64,000 nt of DNA, taken from assembly GCA_964450955.1 (NCBI GenBank), contig CAYVFI010000002.1:124001-188000 (forward strand), written 5' to 3'. This DNA comes from CAYNWT01 sp964450955. GTDB taxonomy: Bacteria; Planctomycetota; Planctomycetia; Planctomycetales; Planctomycetaceae. Below, in pieces: positions 17,682 to 26,548 of this stretch. A model generated the notes under the pieces. That model had not been told where the DNA came from. It saw nothing but the letters and a program-made list of their open reading frames with translations, and ran no database searches. The position numbers and the translations under genes were made by a program. The stretch's first letter is position 1; each line of letters opens with the position of its first letter.

Positions 17682-18383
17682 CTACTTCCGGACGCTGGAC
17701 ATTCCGCCGTCGATGCCCAGTACCTGACCGGTCATCCAGCCGCTTTGATTGGTTAGCAGGAAGTGCCCCATTGATGCGATGTCATCAACGGTTCCCGTTC
17801 GGCCCATCGGGTATTTGGCTCCAATCGCCGCTGCCTTGTCCGGGTCTGTAAAGAACCGTTCTGTTAGCGGTGTATCGGTCAACGCCGGTGCAATGCAGTT
17901 AACGCGGATGTCGGGAGCCAGTTCGGCGGCGAGCGTTCGGGCCAGTCCCTCAATGGCTCCCTTCGAAGCCGCGATGGACGCGTGCATTGGCATGCCTTGG
18001 CCGACCGCGACAGTGCTAAACAGCAAAACACTGGATGAATTAGCTGCCTTCAAACCCTTCAGCGCTGCGGAGATAGACTTCACCGCACCGACGACATTCA
18101 GTTCGAAGTCTTCACGATACGCTTCCGGTTTCAGTGCACGGAAAGAACGTAGGTTGATGCTGCCTGGGCAGTAGGCCAGGCCGTCAATTGTGTCGGGCAA
18201 CATTTCTTTCGTTATGTCGTCCGTTGTGACATCGATCTGGACGTGTTGCACATTGTTTAGCTCACTTAGGCCATCCGCTGTGCGACTCAGCACCGTGACA
18301 CTGTTTCCGTCAGTGACCAATCGCTTGACGATCCCCAACCCCATTCCCTTGCTTCCGCCTACAACAACGAATTGACCGCTCAT
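17682..18383 (-). CDS. Atypical short-chain dehydrogenase/reductase
   Basis: This 233-residue protein has the SDR Rossmann start FVVVGGSKGMGLGIVKRL, the LAYCPGSINL strand end (usual NAG position altered) and the C-terminal MGRTGTVDDIASMGHFLLTNQSGWMTGQVLGIDGG block. The catalytic region reads HASIAASKGAIEGLARTLAAEL. The lysine of YxxxK is present, but the Tyr position four residues before it is Ile. Classical oxidoreductase chemistry is therefore doubtful. I have seen this HASIAxxKG variant in other bacterial SDR proteins (from memory). The ATG at 18383 is chosen as the family start; the longer frame is non-conserved. No operon partner is visible. Confidence 0.8.
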   Translation of the reverse strand: MSGQFVVVGGSKGMGLGIVKRLVTDGNSVTVLSRTADGLSELNNVQHVQIDVTTDDITKEMLPDTIDGLAYCPGSINLRSFRALKPEAYREDFELNVVGAVKSISAALKGLKAANSSSVLLFSTVAVGQGMPMHASIAASKGAIEGLARTLAAELAPDIRVNCIAPALTDTPLTERFFTDPDKAAAIGAKYPMGRTGTVDDIASMGHFLLTNQSGWMTGQVLGIDGGMSSVRK

Positions 18384-18653
18384 GACTTGTCCCGAACAAA
18401 GAAGGTGTAAACGCCAGGCATGATGTCTGGCCGTTAGATTCTTTGACCGACCGCCAACCCGGCAACTCAAAATTCACCCTGGTCGGCGCGGAATTCGGGA
18501 AAGAGATGACGGCGTCCCTTGTCAGTGGAACAAGTGTTGTGTCTGCAACGTTGCGGTTCAAACTGTCACAGCGATGAGGCAATTCAGGACCTCAGGCATG
18601 GAGTGAAAGAACGCGATGCTGGCCACAGACTATCCAACAACAAGGACTTCTAC

Positions 18654-19769
18654 CTAAAACTGCGACCGAAACTCATCGGTCCCCAAGCCAGATAGCGCCG
18701 ACAGAGATTCCCACTCGTCCAGTTTCTTCAGCAAGGATCGCGTCATATCAGGACTGACGTTTGATCCCTCCAGTTGTCCCTGTTCGACACGTACGGAACC
18801 ATCGTAGGACGGTTGCCCGCTGAAGATCGACGGTTGAAACAAGCAGCCACCGATTGACTTCAGCCGCGATGCGTCAAGAAACTGTGCAATGCGAAGCTGA
18901 CCGAGTTCTTCCTTGGCCGCACCCTGCACAGAAACCCGCACTGCGCCCAGAAGCGTGATTTCGATTGTCGTTGCTTCGGCCGGAATCTGGCTGACCCCGT
19001 CGATTGTGTATTCGGTATCGCCCATTCTGAGGACAAGCCGACGTTCGGCGTTCAGGCTGAACCTTCCACAGCGGGTGAAGTACGTCTCACCGTCCAGTGA
19101 GACCGCAAAGAAGCCAACCGACAAAGCTACGTCCAGGGCTCGGCCCGTATAGTCCAGCTTGCCGGCGCGTGTAGAGGAACGTACTTCGGCAAGTTCGAGA
19201 TGAGAGACGTGAGCTTCGTTGCTGCCAACACTTTGGAACTCGATAACCTGTTCGCGATATCCAGATGTCGATTCGTTTAGAAGATTGCTGGTCGCGATCC
19301 GACGAGCGAGTTCAAAAATTCCGCTGGATCCGGCGGGAGCCGCGTCCATCGTGCCTGGCCGGTCTGGTGTGGTTGGTAATGGAGTCGCGACCGGGTCGCC
19401 ATCAGACTGTCGCTTCTGACGAAGTAGAAATCGAACAGCTTCTTCGGGGAGATCTTTGAATTCGTCGGCCCAAATCCTGACTTCCTCAGGCGACGCGTTC
19501 GGCATCTCTTCCTTGACGACTTTGCCAAGTGTCTTGAGCTTGGAATCCGCCAGCGGGTCGTTCTCGACAACTCCCAATCGGCCTGGTACGTCCTGAATAA
19601 ATTCAGTCTGTTGAATGTCATCCAGACCGCCGCCAAGTGATGGCGCGGCTTCGCCCATGATGGCCAGCGGTTCGGAGACCGGCCGTGGTTTCAGGTTGTA
19701 GCCCGCGATGCCCACGGCGCCGATCAGAATTAATCCCCAAGCGCCGTAGATGAGTCGATTGATTGGCAT
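18654..19769 (-). CDS. Membrane-anchored FlgG/FlgF-like protein
   Basis: This 371-residue protein starts with a transmembrane segment (LIYGAWGLILIGAVGIAGYNL), then a variable linker rich in Asp, Glu and Pro. The distal part resembles flagellar rod/hook proteins. LARRIATSNLLNESTSGYREQVIEFQSV aligns with the N-terminal rod motif, GFFAVSLDGETYFTRCGRFSLNAERRLVL with the FlgG D1 block, and VRVEQGQLEGSNVSPDMTRSLL with the C-terminal rod helix. Canonical rod proteins lack an N-terminal membrane anchor, and no other flagellar gene is in the window. It may be a paralogue with another envelope role. A GTG at 19784 would add five residues. Confidence 0.65.
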   Translation of the reverse strand: MPINRLIYGAWGLILIGAVGIAGYNLKPRPVSEPLAIMGEAAPSLGGGLDDIQQTEFIQDVPGRLGVVENDPLADSKLKTLGKVVKEEMPNASPEEVRIWADEFKDLPEEAVRFLLRQKRQSDGDPVATPLPTTPDRPGTMDAAPAGSSGIFELARRIATSNLLNESTSGYREQVIEFQSVGSNEAHVSHLELAEVRSSTRAGKLDYTGRALDVALSVGFFAVSLDGETYFTRCGRFSLNAERRLVLRMGDTEYTIDGVSQIPAEATTIEITLLGAVRVSVQGAAKEELGQLRIAQFLDASRLKSIGGCLFQPSIFSGQPSYDGSVRVEQGQLEGSNVSPDMTRSLLKKLDEWESLSALSGLGTDEFRSQF

Positions 19770-19925
19770 GTGATTCCATTTCACCTAAGCATTGTCCTTA
19801 GCCGAGAACCGTAGCGAACGAACCCGTTTTCAACAATATGAAAGCCACCTCCGGCCCTCCAACTTTCGCCCTCCACCTGGTTTCCCCGGCTACCGATACA
19901 ACCAAACGTCGCATACGATGAGGCC

Positions 19926-21194
19926 ATGAGCGAGTTTCCTCGAATGATCCGAGTACGCCAGCAGTTTGCTTCGGACAAAGTGACCGACGTCGATAATACG
20001 GTGCGCACGCAGCTAGGTTCGCTGGGCTTGGAGAACCGCGTTCAGCCCGGCCAAAGTGTTGCGATCACCGCAGGTAGCCGCGGGATCGCCAACATCGCAA
20101 GCATTATTAGGACCACGGTAGAACACTTTCGATCGTTAGGTGCAGTTCCATTCGTTGTTCCCGCAATGGGAAGTCACGGTGGAGCCACGGTTGAAGGGCA
20201 ATTGCAACTACTGGCCGACTATGGCATCACCGAAGACGGAATCGGCGCGCCGATTCGGGCGACCATGGAAACTGTTGTTGTCGGTGAAACACAGCACGGA
20301 GTTCCGGTCCATTTTGACAAGCACGCGTTCGAAGCAGACCACGTCGTCGTATGCAATCGCGTGAAGGCCCACACTGGATTCGTTGGCAGGATTGAATCCG
20401 GCTTGCACAAAATGATGCTCATCGGCCTGGGCAATCACAACGGAGCCAAAATCTACCACCAGGCCATCGCCAGCCTGACGTTCGAACAAATCATCCGTTC
20501 GGTTGGCGACTCGGTCATCAGGAATTGTGGCATCCTGTGCGGCCTGGCGATTGTTGAGAACCCGTACGACCAAACCGGTCACATAGAAGCCGTCGCGCCA
20601 CAGGACTTCTTTGACCGCGAATGCGAACTGCTGGCAATGTCGAAGGAATGGTTGCCAAGTCTCCCGTTCGCAGATGTGGATCTTCTGATTGTCGATCGCA
20701 TCGGGAAGAACATTAGCGGGACTGGTATGGACACCAACGTCATTGGCCGAAAGTACAACGACCACGAATCGCGTCCGGACGATCGTGTTCAAAGCAAGCG
20801 GATCCTCGTCAGGGGACTCACGCCGGAATCTCACGGGAACGCAACAGGCATTGGAATGGCTGAGTTCACGACGCAGCAATGTGTTGACGATATCGATCGC
20901 GTGAAGACCAACGTCAATGCGATCACCGGCAACCATCCCGAAGCGGGCATGATCCCGCTGGTTTATCCAACGGACGCCGACGCCGTCAAAGCGGCTCTTT
21001 CGACAGTGGGAATGGTATCGCCAAAGGACGCGCGTGTTATTCAGATTGCCGACACGCTGCACGTCTCAGAATGCCTTGTGAGCGAGGCGTATCTTCCGGA
21101 GATTCAGGCCAACGCCGCAATCGAGATACTGCAAGGCGCCGCCGAGATGAGTTTTGATGCCTCCGGAACACTGCGCGATACTTTAACTAAATGA
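19926..21194 (+). CDS. LarA-like (DUF2088) protein
   Basis: This 422-residue protein resembles the lactate racemase catalytic subunit family. It has VAITAGSRGIANI near the start, PFVVPAMGSHGGAT, CNRVKAHTGFVGRIESGLHKMMLIGLGNHNGA with His and Lys residues, and DLLIVDRIGKNISGTGMDTNVIG. LarA uses a nickel-pincer nucleotide made by LarB, LarC and LarE; none of these is in the window. Planctomycetes carry several LarA paralogues acting on 2-hydroxyacids or unknown substrates. ATG 19926 lies close to the divergent FlgG-like gene, leaving about 156 bp for two promoters. Confidence 0.75.
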   Translation: MSEFPRMIRVRQQFASDKVTDVDNTVRTQLGSLGLENRVQPGQSVAITAGSRGIANIASIIRTTVEHFRSLGAVPFVVPAMGSHGGATVEGQLQLLADYGITEDGIGAPIRATMETVVVGETQHGVPVHFDKHAFEADHVVVCNRVKAHTGFVGRIESGLHKMMLIGLGNHNGAKIYHQAIASLTFEQIIRSVGDSVIRNCGILCGLAIVENPYDQTGHIEAVAPQDFFDRECELLAMSKEWLPSLPFADVDLLIVDRIGKNISGTGMDTNVIGRKYNDHESRPDDRVQSKRILVRGLTPESHGNATGIGMAEFTTQQCVDDIDRVKTNVNAITGNHPEAGMIPLVYPTDADAVKAALSTVGMVSPKDARVIQIADTLHVSECLVSEAYLPEIQANAAIEILQGAAEMSFDASGTLRDTLTK

Positions 21195-21277
21195 CGTCAC
21201 CGACCCGCCGCGAGCCTTTCCTCGCCATCTCGTGTCCTCCAGATTTCAACCGCTAGTCGTCTGCACTTTCACTCCCA

Positions 21278-22198
21278 ATGACTGAATCAAAACAGCCCCC
21301 GATGTTCGGCATCCTCAACATCAACAAACCCATGTTCGCCACGTCACGCGCGGCGGTTAACCGGATCCAGAGTATCGTCAGGCCCGAAAAAGTTGGGCAT
21401 GCGGGAACTCTTGACCCAATGGCAACCGGGGTGCTGCTGGTCGCCGTTGGGCGAGCCACCCGGTTGGTTTCTCGACTGCAGGATCTCCCGAAGGTCTACA
21501 AGGCGAAGTTCGTCTTCGGCCAGATTAGTGATACAGACGACTCGTCTGGCAAGGTGGAATCGACGGGCAGGGTGACACCGACTGCGGCGCAGATCGTCGA
21601 GCTCCTGCCAAACTTCCACGGCGAGATCGAACAGGTGCCTCCCGCGTTTTCGGCAGTCCATGTCGAAGGGAAGCGCGCGTACAAGCTGGCGCGGAAAGGC
21701 GTTGCTGTTGAACTGAGACCTCGTACGGTTCGAATAGACCGGATTGAGTTGCTGGGCGGCGGCGAGGGAGCCGAGTTCGAATTTGAAATCGAATGTGGTT
21801 CGGGAACCTACATCCGTTCAATCGCGCGTGATTTGGGTCAGCAGCTGGGATGCGGCGCCTTGATGTCCGCGTTACAGCGGACTCGCATTGGCAACTTCAC
21901 GTCTGACGCGGCGTTGTGCATTGGTGGCGGAGCCGACCCGCGCATCGAGTTGTCTCACGACGATATCACGAGCGCTCTGCAATCACCTTTGGATGCACTG
22001 CCGGGCATGCGTCGGCACGAGTGCGACGCAGCTGAAACGCGGATGGTGCGACTGGGGCGCCCGATTCGCATTTCAGGAATTGATTCTGACTCCGAGATCG
22101 CAATGATCAGCGACGCTGGAAAGCTTGTCGCCATCGCCAGTTCGAACAGAAAGACCGGCGAGCTGCATCCACGCCTGGTTTTTGATTCATTGCAGTAA
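21278..22198 (+). CDS. truB: tRNA pseudouridine(55) synthase
   Basis: TruB isomerises U55 in the T-loop of most tRNAs. The 306-residue protein has the N-terminal FGILNINKPMFATSRAAVNRI block, VGHAGTLDPMATGVLLVAVGRATRL with the catalytic Asp in GTLDP, VPPAFSAVHVEGKRAYKLAR, and VECGSGTYIRSIARDLG in the form EIECGSGTYIRSIARDLG. Family length is about 300 residues. It is 83 bp downstream of the LarA-like gene and may be co-transcribed; no Shine-Dalgarno is obvious. It converges on the following secreted-protein gene. Confidence 0.95.
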   Translation: MTESKQPPMFGILNINKPMFATSRAAVNRIQSIVRPEKVGHAGTLDPMATGVLLVAVGRATRLVSRLQDLPKVYKAKFVFGQISDTDDSSGKVESTGRVTPTAAQIVELLPNFHGEIEQVPPAFSAVHVEGKRAYKLARKGVAVELRPRTVRIDRIELLGGGEGAEFEFEIECGSGTYIRSIARDLGQQLGCGALMSALQRTRIGNFTSDAALCIGGGADPRIELSHDDITSALQSPLDALPGMRRHECDAAETRMVRLGRPIRISGIDSDSEIAMISDAGKLVAIASSNRKTGELHPRLVFDSLQ

Positions 22199-22222
22199 CA
22201 GACGCCGCGCGACCGTTGGGCA

Positions 22223-23626
22223 CTATTTGGTTTCCGACTTCGGCCGAACCTTGAGGCTGGTCTTTGGCAGTGGAGCTGTCGTGGCTGCCGGGGCCGGTGC
22301 GTTTTCGATTCGCGGTGCACTTGGTGCTTCTTCGACGGGAGCGTCTGTGGTTGTTTCAGCTTTTGGTTCTACTTCAGTTCCAGCTGGTTCGTTGTTCTCA
22401 GTGACAGGCGGAAGCAGCTTGACCTTTAGTTTTCCGGCGGGGACGGCCGTTGGCTTAGCCGCCAGTTGAGCCGGTTTTTGGTTTTGCGTGCGATCGATGT
22501 AAATCTTCATACCGTTGACAGCATGGTACAGCGGAGCACATTTCACGTACGACTGACGGTTTGCCATGATGTCGCGAGCGGTTGCTTCGATGCCGCGTCG
22601 GACCCAGCTGTGGTTGAGCTGTTCCTGAGGCAGTGAAATCATCAGAAATTCAAGTACGTGGCCAGAACTCGCAATGCGTTTGTCAAAGTCCGCTTCTGTG
22701 GCCTTGGCGTCGAAGAACTTCGTTGAGAACTGACCGTTAGGCTGTTGTTGATACCGCGCCAGAGTGATGCACTTTTGAATTTGCTGGTCGACCTGCAACC
22801 AGATGCCTCGCATTGGCAGTCCGTTTTGCAAGCGAATGTTCCGTGCGTGAGCCAGTGCAAACATGGCGTGCGTTCCGCCGCACGGGTGCTTCATCATTGG
22901 CTTGCTAAGCAGGCGTGTAAGTTGCAGCTGAGCCATTCGATCGATGGACCACACTTCGCCCTTCTTGTTGGTCCAGGTTGCATCCGGTGGCAGGTAGCGG
23001 CTTAGTGACCACAACGACCACGAGACCTCTTCCTTGTCGTTGATCTCCATCTTGGCATGGTTAATCATGTCAGCGATGGTAATTGTCTTGGTTCCGGTCT
23101 TCAGTTCATGAGTGACAGGCAGACCCAGCATTGAAAGAATCGCCAGCGACTGATTCGCATGACCTTCGAATGCGTAAGGCTTGCTGTAAGGGTGAGCCTT
23201 ACCGCCCCATTCACTTTCAAGGAACCAGTCTTCGCCTTCGAACTTCGGACCGTTTGAAATCCACTCCAGGCCGTCAACCTTGCGGCCCTTCTTGTTCATC
23301 TTGAAATCTTCACGCAAGCCAAGCAGCGCGTGCATGATTTGCCATGGCGTGTGAACGTCGGTTGACAGCGTTCGCCGACGAGACGAATCAATTGCGGCCT
23401 GAACCGTATTGGCCAGCTGGTCCTGGTACCGAGCTTTAACCGGTAGAACTTCCAACCGGTTCGATTCGCCACCGATGGTTGGTTCTTCGACGTTGGTTCC
23501 CAGTTCGTTGCTAATCGCTTCTTCCTGAGCGAAGGCAGTCGAACTACAAATCAGGAGAGCGGCTAGAACAACAGATCGTGGGCTAAGAAAGGTTCTTGCT
23601 ACGTTCAGCATCTGGGCGGGACTCAT
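22223..23626 (-). CDS. Secreted planctomycete protein, possible alpha-toroid fold
   Basis: This 467-residue protein has a clear signal peptide (SVVLAALLICSSTAFAQ, cleavage after AFA). The central 300 residues are mostly helical with CGGTHAMFALAHARNIRLQNG and YQQQPNGQFSTKFF, which recall alpha/alpha-toroid domains of the cyclase/prenyltransferase type, though no active-site motif is seen. The tail is a Pro/Ala/Glu-rich low-complexity linker ending PLPKTSLKVRPKSETK. I do not recognise a function. It starts at ATG 23626, followed by a long upstream intergenic stretch before the IS element. Confidence 0.65.
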   Translation of the reverse strand: MSPAQMLNVARTFLSPRSVVLAALLICSSTAFAQEEAISNELGTNVEEPTIGGESNRLEVLPVKARYQDQLANTVQAAIDSSRRRTLSTDVHTPWQIMHALLGLREDFKMNKKGRKVDGLEWISNGPKFEGEDWFLESEWGGKAHPYSKPYAFEGHANQSLAILSMLGLPVTHELKTGTKTITIADMINHAKMEINDKEEVSWSLWSLSRYLPPDATWTNKKGEVWSIDRMAQLQLTRLLSKPMMKHPCGGTHAMFALAHARNIRLQNGLPMRGIWLQVDQQIQKCITLARYQQQPNGQFSTKFFDAKATEADFDKRIASSGHVLEFLMISLPQEQLNHSWVRRGIEATARDIMANRQSYVKCAPLYHAVNGMKIYIDRTQNQKPAQLAAKPTAVPAGKLKVKLLPPVTENNEPAGTEVEPKAETTTDAPVEEAPSAPRIENAPAPAATTAPLPKTSLKVRPKSETK

Positions 23627-23955
23627 CGTTGGAGGTCTGATTGCGAATACGCAGGGCGCACACGATGACCAGAGGCACGTGTACTGGATGAGAATCGACC
23701 GTGTTCGATCGTTTCTTTGACGCTAGAACCCAGCACTGCGATGTAGGCGGTAGACCACCGGCTTGTCGCATGACCAGCGAGCCTAACCAGCGCAAGTTGC
23801 CAGACCTAATCGGCAAGGAATGCCGGTACACAGCCTGTGATTCACGAGAGCCAATGAACGGACCGTTCAGGCGTCTGCCCGGGCTTGAACAAAGTCGCCG
23901 GGCTTCCATGCTGGCCGAACCAGATAGCAGATTGGAAACGGAAAACCCTGGAAAA
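23627..23955. other. Intergenic region upstream of the secreted-protein gene, left edge of island
   Basis: No supported gene. It contains the left copy of a 20-bp repeat (23882-23901) and must include the promoter of the secreted-protein gene on the minus strand, which I could not define. Confidence 0.5.
23882..23901 (+). repeat. 20-bp direct repeat, left copy
   Basis: GGCTTGAACAAAGTCGCCGG is identical to 29263-29282. The two copies bracket the IS, pseudogenes and orphan genes. Confidence 0.7.
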
Positions 23956-23981
23956 GAGGTTCTTCTGAGAAGTTTGTGGCT
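23956..23981 (+). repeat. Left terminal inverted repeat of ISL3 element
   Basis: It begins GAGGTTCTTCTGAGAAGTT and pairs with 25266-25291; the single difference is T versus C at the 20th base. Confidence 0.88.
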
Positions 23982-25205
23982 AAATTGCCCTGGGTTTCAG
24001 GTCTAGTTTTCCGCAGAAGAATAGGATTCTGATTCGGTAGTGTTCGAAGATCCGAAAGCAGCGTGCGGCGGACTTGATCGCCTGAATCCGACTCTTGAAT
24101 CCTTCGGACGTGCTGTTGCTGATTGGTGAAGCGAACCAGGTGAGGATGCGTTCCAGCCGGCCCTTGAGCATCAGCCACCTTCTTGACCGGTTCCAGTCGC
24201 GAGCGGATCGCCCACGAGTACCACCGATCAAAGAACGCTCGCCCGCCGACCGCGTCCGTCTCTTCCCAGAAGTAGCGGAACAGCTCCGTGAGCTGCCACG
24301 CACGCCCCGTCTTCAATGTGCTTTTTACGATCGCGTTGAGCTGATCATCCTTCTCCTGGGTGAGGTTCTCAGGATTGAACAGCAGCGAATACCGAGCACC
24401 CTTCAGACATTCGTCGCCGACTTTCATCAGCGCTTTGTGTTCGGCCCGGCGAACCTTGTCCACGGCTTCGCCCAGGTACGTTGAAATGTGAAACCGGTCG
24501 TACACGATGCTGGCGTTGGGTACGTTCTTCCTGGTGCTGGTTTCAAACGCCTGCCACATGTCCATCGCAACCGCTTTGATGTTGCCCTTCTGCTTCTCAG
24601 ACAGCGTATTCCATAGCGAATCGCAGGCCTCGATGGTTCTCTCCGGAGAGACTTCAAGAACGCGCGAGCCATCAATGTCTGCCATGACAGACACGTAATC
24701 GTGACCCTTGCCGAAGTTCTTTTCATCAATGCCAACGTGCTTGACGTCGTCGAGCGAACGTCGCTGCAGACCGCGGTCCACCGCGCGTTCCATGATGTTC
24801 TGTGCCGTGGACCAATCGATCGAGAGTATTAAGGCGGCGGCCTGAACACTGCGGGGTGCAAGCAGCATTTCGATAGCCAAGGCCTCGAACATGAGCGTGA
24901 AGCGGCTGTGTTTCCCGGCCCAGGGAATGGCAATTGTTTTCACGCCACAGGCTTCGCACGACGACCGAGGTACCCGCGGTCAGAATGGTCTGAAACTGCA
25001 TCGCGTCGAGGTGCCGCCACGATCGCTCGGCGGCATGGTCCTTCTTCGCACACGCCTGATCACATTCCGGGCAAACGACACGCTTTCCAATGTACTCCAG
25101 AGCAAGTGTCAGTGTTTGCGACTCGGTATTCAGGTCGACATCCGAAATCGACCAGTTCGCATCCAGCCCAACCATTCGGTGATAATGATTCGATAGTCGC
25201 TCCAT
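23980..25205 (-). pseudogene. ISL3 transposase with two frameshifts
   Basis: The transposase starts at ATG 25205 (MERLSNHYHRMVGLDANW) with a zinc-ribbon-like VCPECDQACAKKDH segment. The frame changes near 24970: ILTA continues as VPRSSCEACGVKTIAIPWAGKH in another frame, consistent with loss of one base. The DDE core follows (DDVKHVGIDEKNFGKGHDYVSVMAD; AVAMDMWQAFETS; RFHISTYLGEAVD). A second shift near 24180, after SRLEPVKKVAD, restores the normal C-terminus (LTWFASPISNSTSEGFKSRIQAIKSAARCFRIFEHY) ending at 23980. Two independent shifts make it non-functional unless they are sequencing errors. Confidence 0.85.
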
Positions 25206-25265
25206 GATGTGCCCTGAAAAGACACCATTCTCAGAACCAAATAAAACCAGTCAACTCAGGCACGT

Positions 25266-25291
25266 AGCCACGAACTTCTCAGAAGAACCTC
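25266..25291 (-). repeat. Right terminal inverted repeat of ISL3 element
   Basis: Reading the minus strand it begins GAGGTTCTTCTGAGAAGTT and matches the left end in 25 of 26 positions. Confidence 0.88.
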
Positions 25292-25505
25292 AAAGACAAC
25301 GTCCGAGGCAAACGACTCAGCGCAGGATGGAACTTACAGAAACTAAAGGGCATTCTTACCGCGTTTCAGGCCGCTTGAACGTGCGATTGCCCTGCCTCGT
25401 AGGGGAACAAGTTGCCGGATTATTGTTTTGCCGGGATGACCTGATAGTTCCCGCCTCGGCCCAAGGAACTCGCTTCGGCAGCCGCCCATCGTCTGCATCT
25501 CCGCT

Positions 25506-25628
25506 TATCGAGGTCGCATCGCAGCCGTCGCCGAGGCAGCCGGAATGTCGGACCGGACCATTCGCAATGGAATCGCTGAACTGGCCGAGGGAGGAACGCT
25601 GCCTGGCCGGGTGGCGCCGCAGTCGTGA
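25506..25628 (+). pseudogene. ISAzo13-like transposase fragment
   Basis: A 40-codon stretch reads RGRIAAVAEAAGMSDRTIRN followed by GIAELAEGGTLPGRV and a stop at 25626-25628. This resembles the N-terminal helix-turn-helix of ISAzo13-family transposases. No start or remaining DDE domain is present, so it is a remnant. Confidence 0.5.
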
Positions 25629-25875
25629 AGAAGAACACCGATCAGCACTGCAATACCAATTCGACATTCTATTTTCTTGCAATTCCTAAACGCTGCCGCC
25701 GCATTAACATGCATATGGCGATAAACGCTACCCCAATTTGCCGCGCCATGTGGGGTGCCTCCGGAAATGGGAGCTGCAAGCTTTACACCATAGCCCCCCA
25801 TAGCCCCCCCCTATGTCGGCAGTAACCTCTACGCCAGCACAGATATCTATTTTGGATAAAATCGAAAGTTACCTC

Positions 25876-25903
25876 TTGACAAGTCGGTCCCGAATCGTAA
25901 CCT
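25876..25903 (+). promoter_or_regulatory. Possible promoter upstream of the broken secreted-protein gene
   Basis: A consensus TTGACA (25876-25881) is followed after 16 bp by a weak TAACCT (25898-25903), about 50 bp before the ATG at 25955. Confidence 0.3.
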
Positions 25904-25954
25904 CGATTCGGATTTTTGGACCGTCTTCATTCGAAAATACAAACGTTAGGCAGT

Positions 25955-26467
25955 ATGAAAAAGTACGTTATTCTTGTTGCTATTGCGATTGTATCCTAAA
26001 TCAATAGCACGTCAGCGTTCGCTCAGCTACCCATCGAGGATCCGTTTCTCGAGGATACTGACAAGGGCCTCGTGAGTCGGAAAATTACCAGCCACGGCTT
26101 ACTAGTCCCTAGGTTGGCGCAAAATCTGTGGGCGATAGACGCTGACGCGTGCTATGAAGTCGAAGTGAAATCCACGGCAGCGAACGATTGGACGCAGTCT
26201 TACGTCTTGAAAGTACGAGATGTAGATGGAGCGCCGGTTACCCTCCAAAAGAACTCGGGGAGCTGGGACGTGCCCAGAGGTAGTACAGCGACTTGGTGCT
26301 CAAGTATTGACCTGACAGTGAGTGGAATCGCCCCAGGGCATAAGTACCAGTCAGTCGCGCAGCTCAAGTTGGTTGAGAAGAATCCTGGTACTGGCGAGTT
26401 GGGGTGGGATGCCCAGGAGGATTCGCCAGATGGATACCGCTCCAAGAATACTAATGCCGGAACCTAG
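25955..26467 (+). pseudogene. Secreted protein with a stop codon inside its signal peptide
   Basis: From ATG 25955 the frame reads MKKYVILVAIAIVS, then TAA (25997-25999), then INSTSAFAQLPIEDPFLEDTD and on without interruption to the stop at 26467. The two halves together make a textbook signal peptide cleaved after AFA and a mature protein of about 145 residues (for example WTQSYVLKVRDVDGAPVTLQ, IDLTVSGIAPGHKYQSVAQL). Restoring Leu (TTA) at the TAA would give one 170-residue protein. The mature region is of unknown family, possibly a beta-sandwich. A downstream GTG at 26072 could restart translation, but the product would lack a signal peptide. Sequencing error is the alternative. Confidence 0.7.
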
Positions 26468-26501
26468 TTCAGCCACATTACACTCGATTCTCTAGATAAA
26501 A

Positions 26502-26535
26502 CACCACTGGCCGTCGCGGCGGTCGGTCAGTGGTG
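26502..26535 (+). promoter_or_regulatory. Stem-loop immediately before a strong ribosome binding site
   Basis: CACCACTG (26502-26509) pairs perfectly with CAGTGGTG (26528-26535), with a possible inner GCCG/CGGC stem. GGGAGG (26537-26542) follows and ATG is at 26549. The hairpin may end the preceding transcript or affect translation of the next gene. Confidence 0.45.
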
Positions 26536-26548
26536 CGGGAGGCGACAG

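Larger units (their letters stand above)
23956..25291 (-). mobile_element. ISL3-family insertion sequence (inactivated)
   Basis: The element is about 1336 bp, bounded by 26-bp inverted repeats at 23956-23981 and 25266-25291 with one mismatch; both begin GAGGTTCTTCTGAGAAGTT. It carries an ISL3-type transposase on the minus strand, disrupted by two frameshifts. I do not see a convincing 8-bp target duplication. Confidence 0.88.
25292..25954. other. IS-remnant and AT-richer spacer
   Basis: Apart from the transposase fragment described separately, this 660-bp stretch holds no supported gene. It includes two C-rich runs (25793-25812) and becomes more AT-rich than the flanks towards 25950. Confidence 0.5.

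Noticed and set aside
25204..25689. A 161-codon open frame starting at the right end of the IS
   Set aside because: It begins inside the inserted element, runs across the inverted repeat and covers remnant sequence. The encoded residues show no domain.
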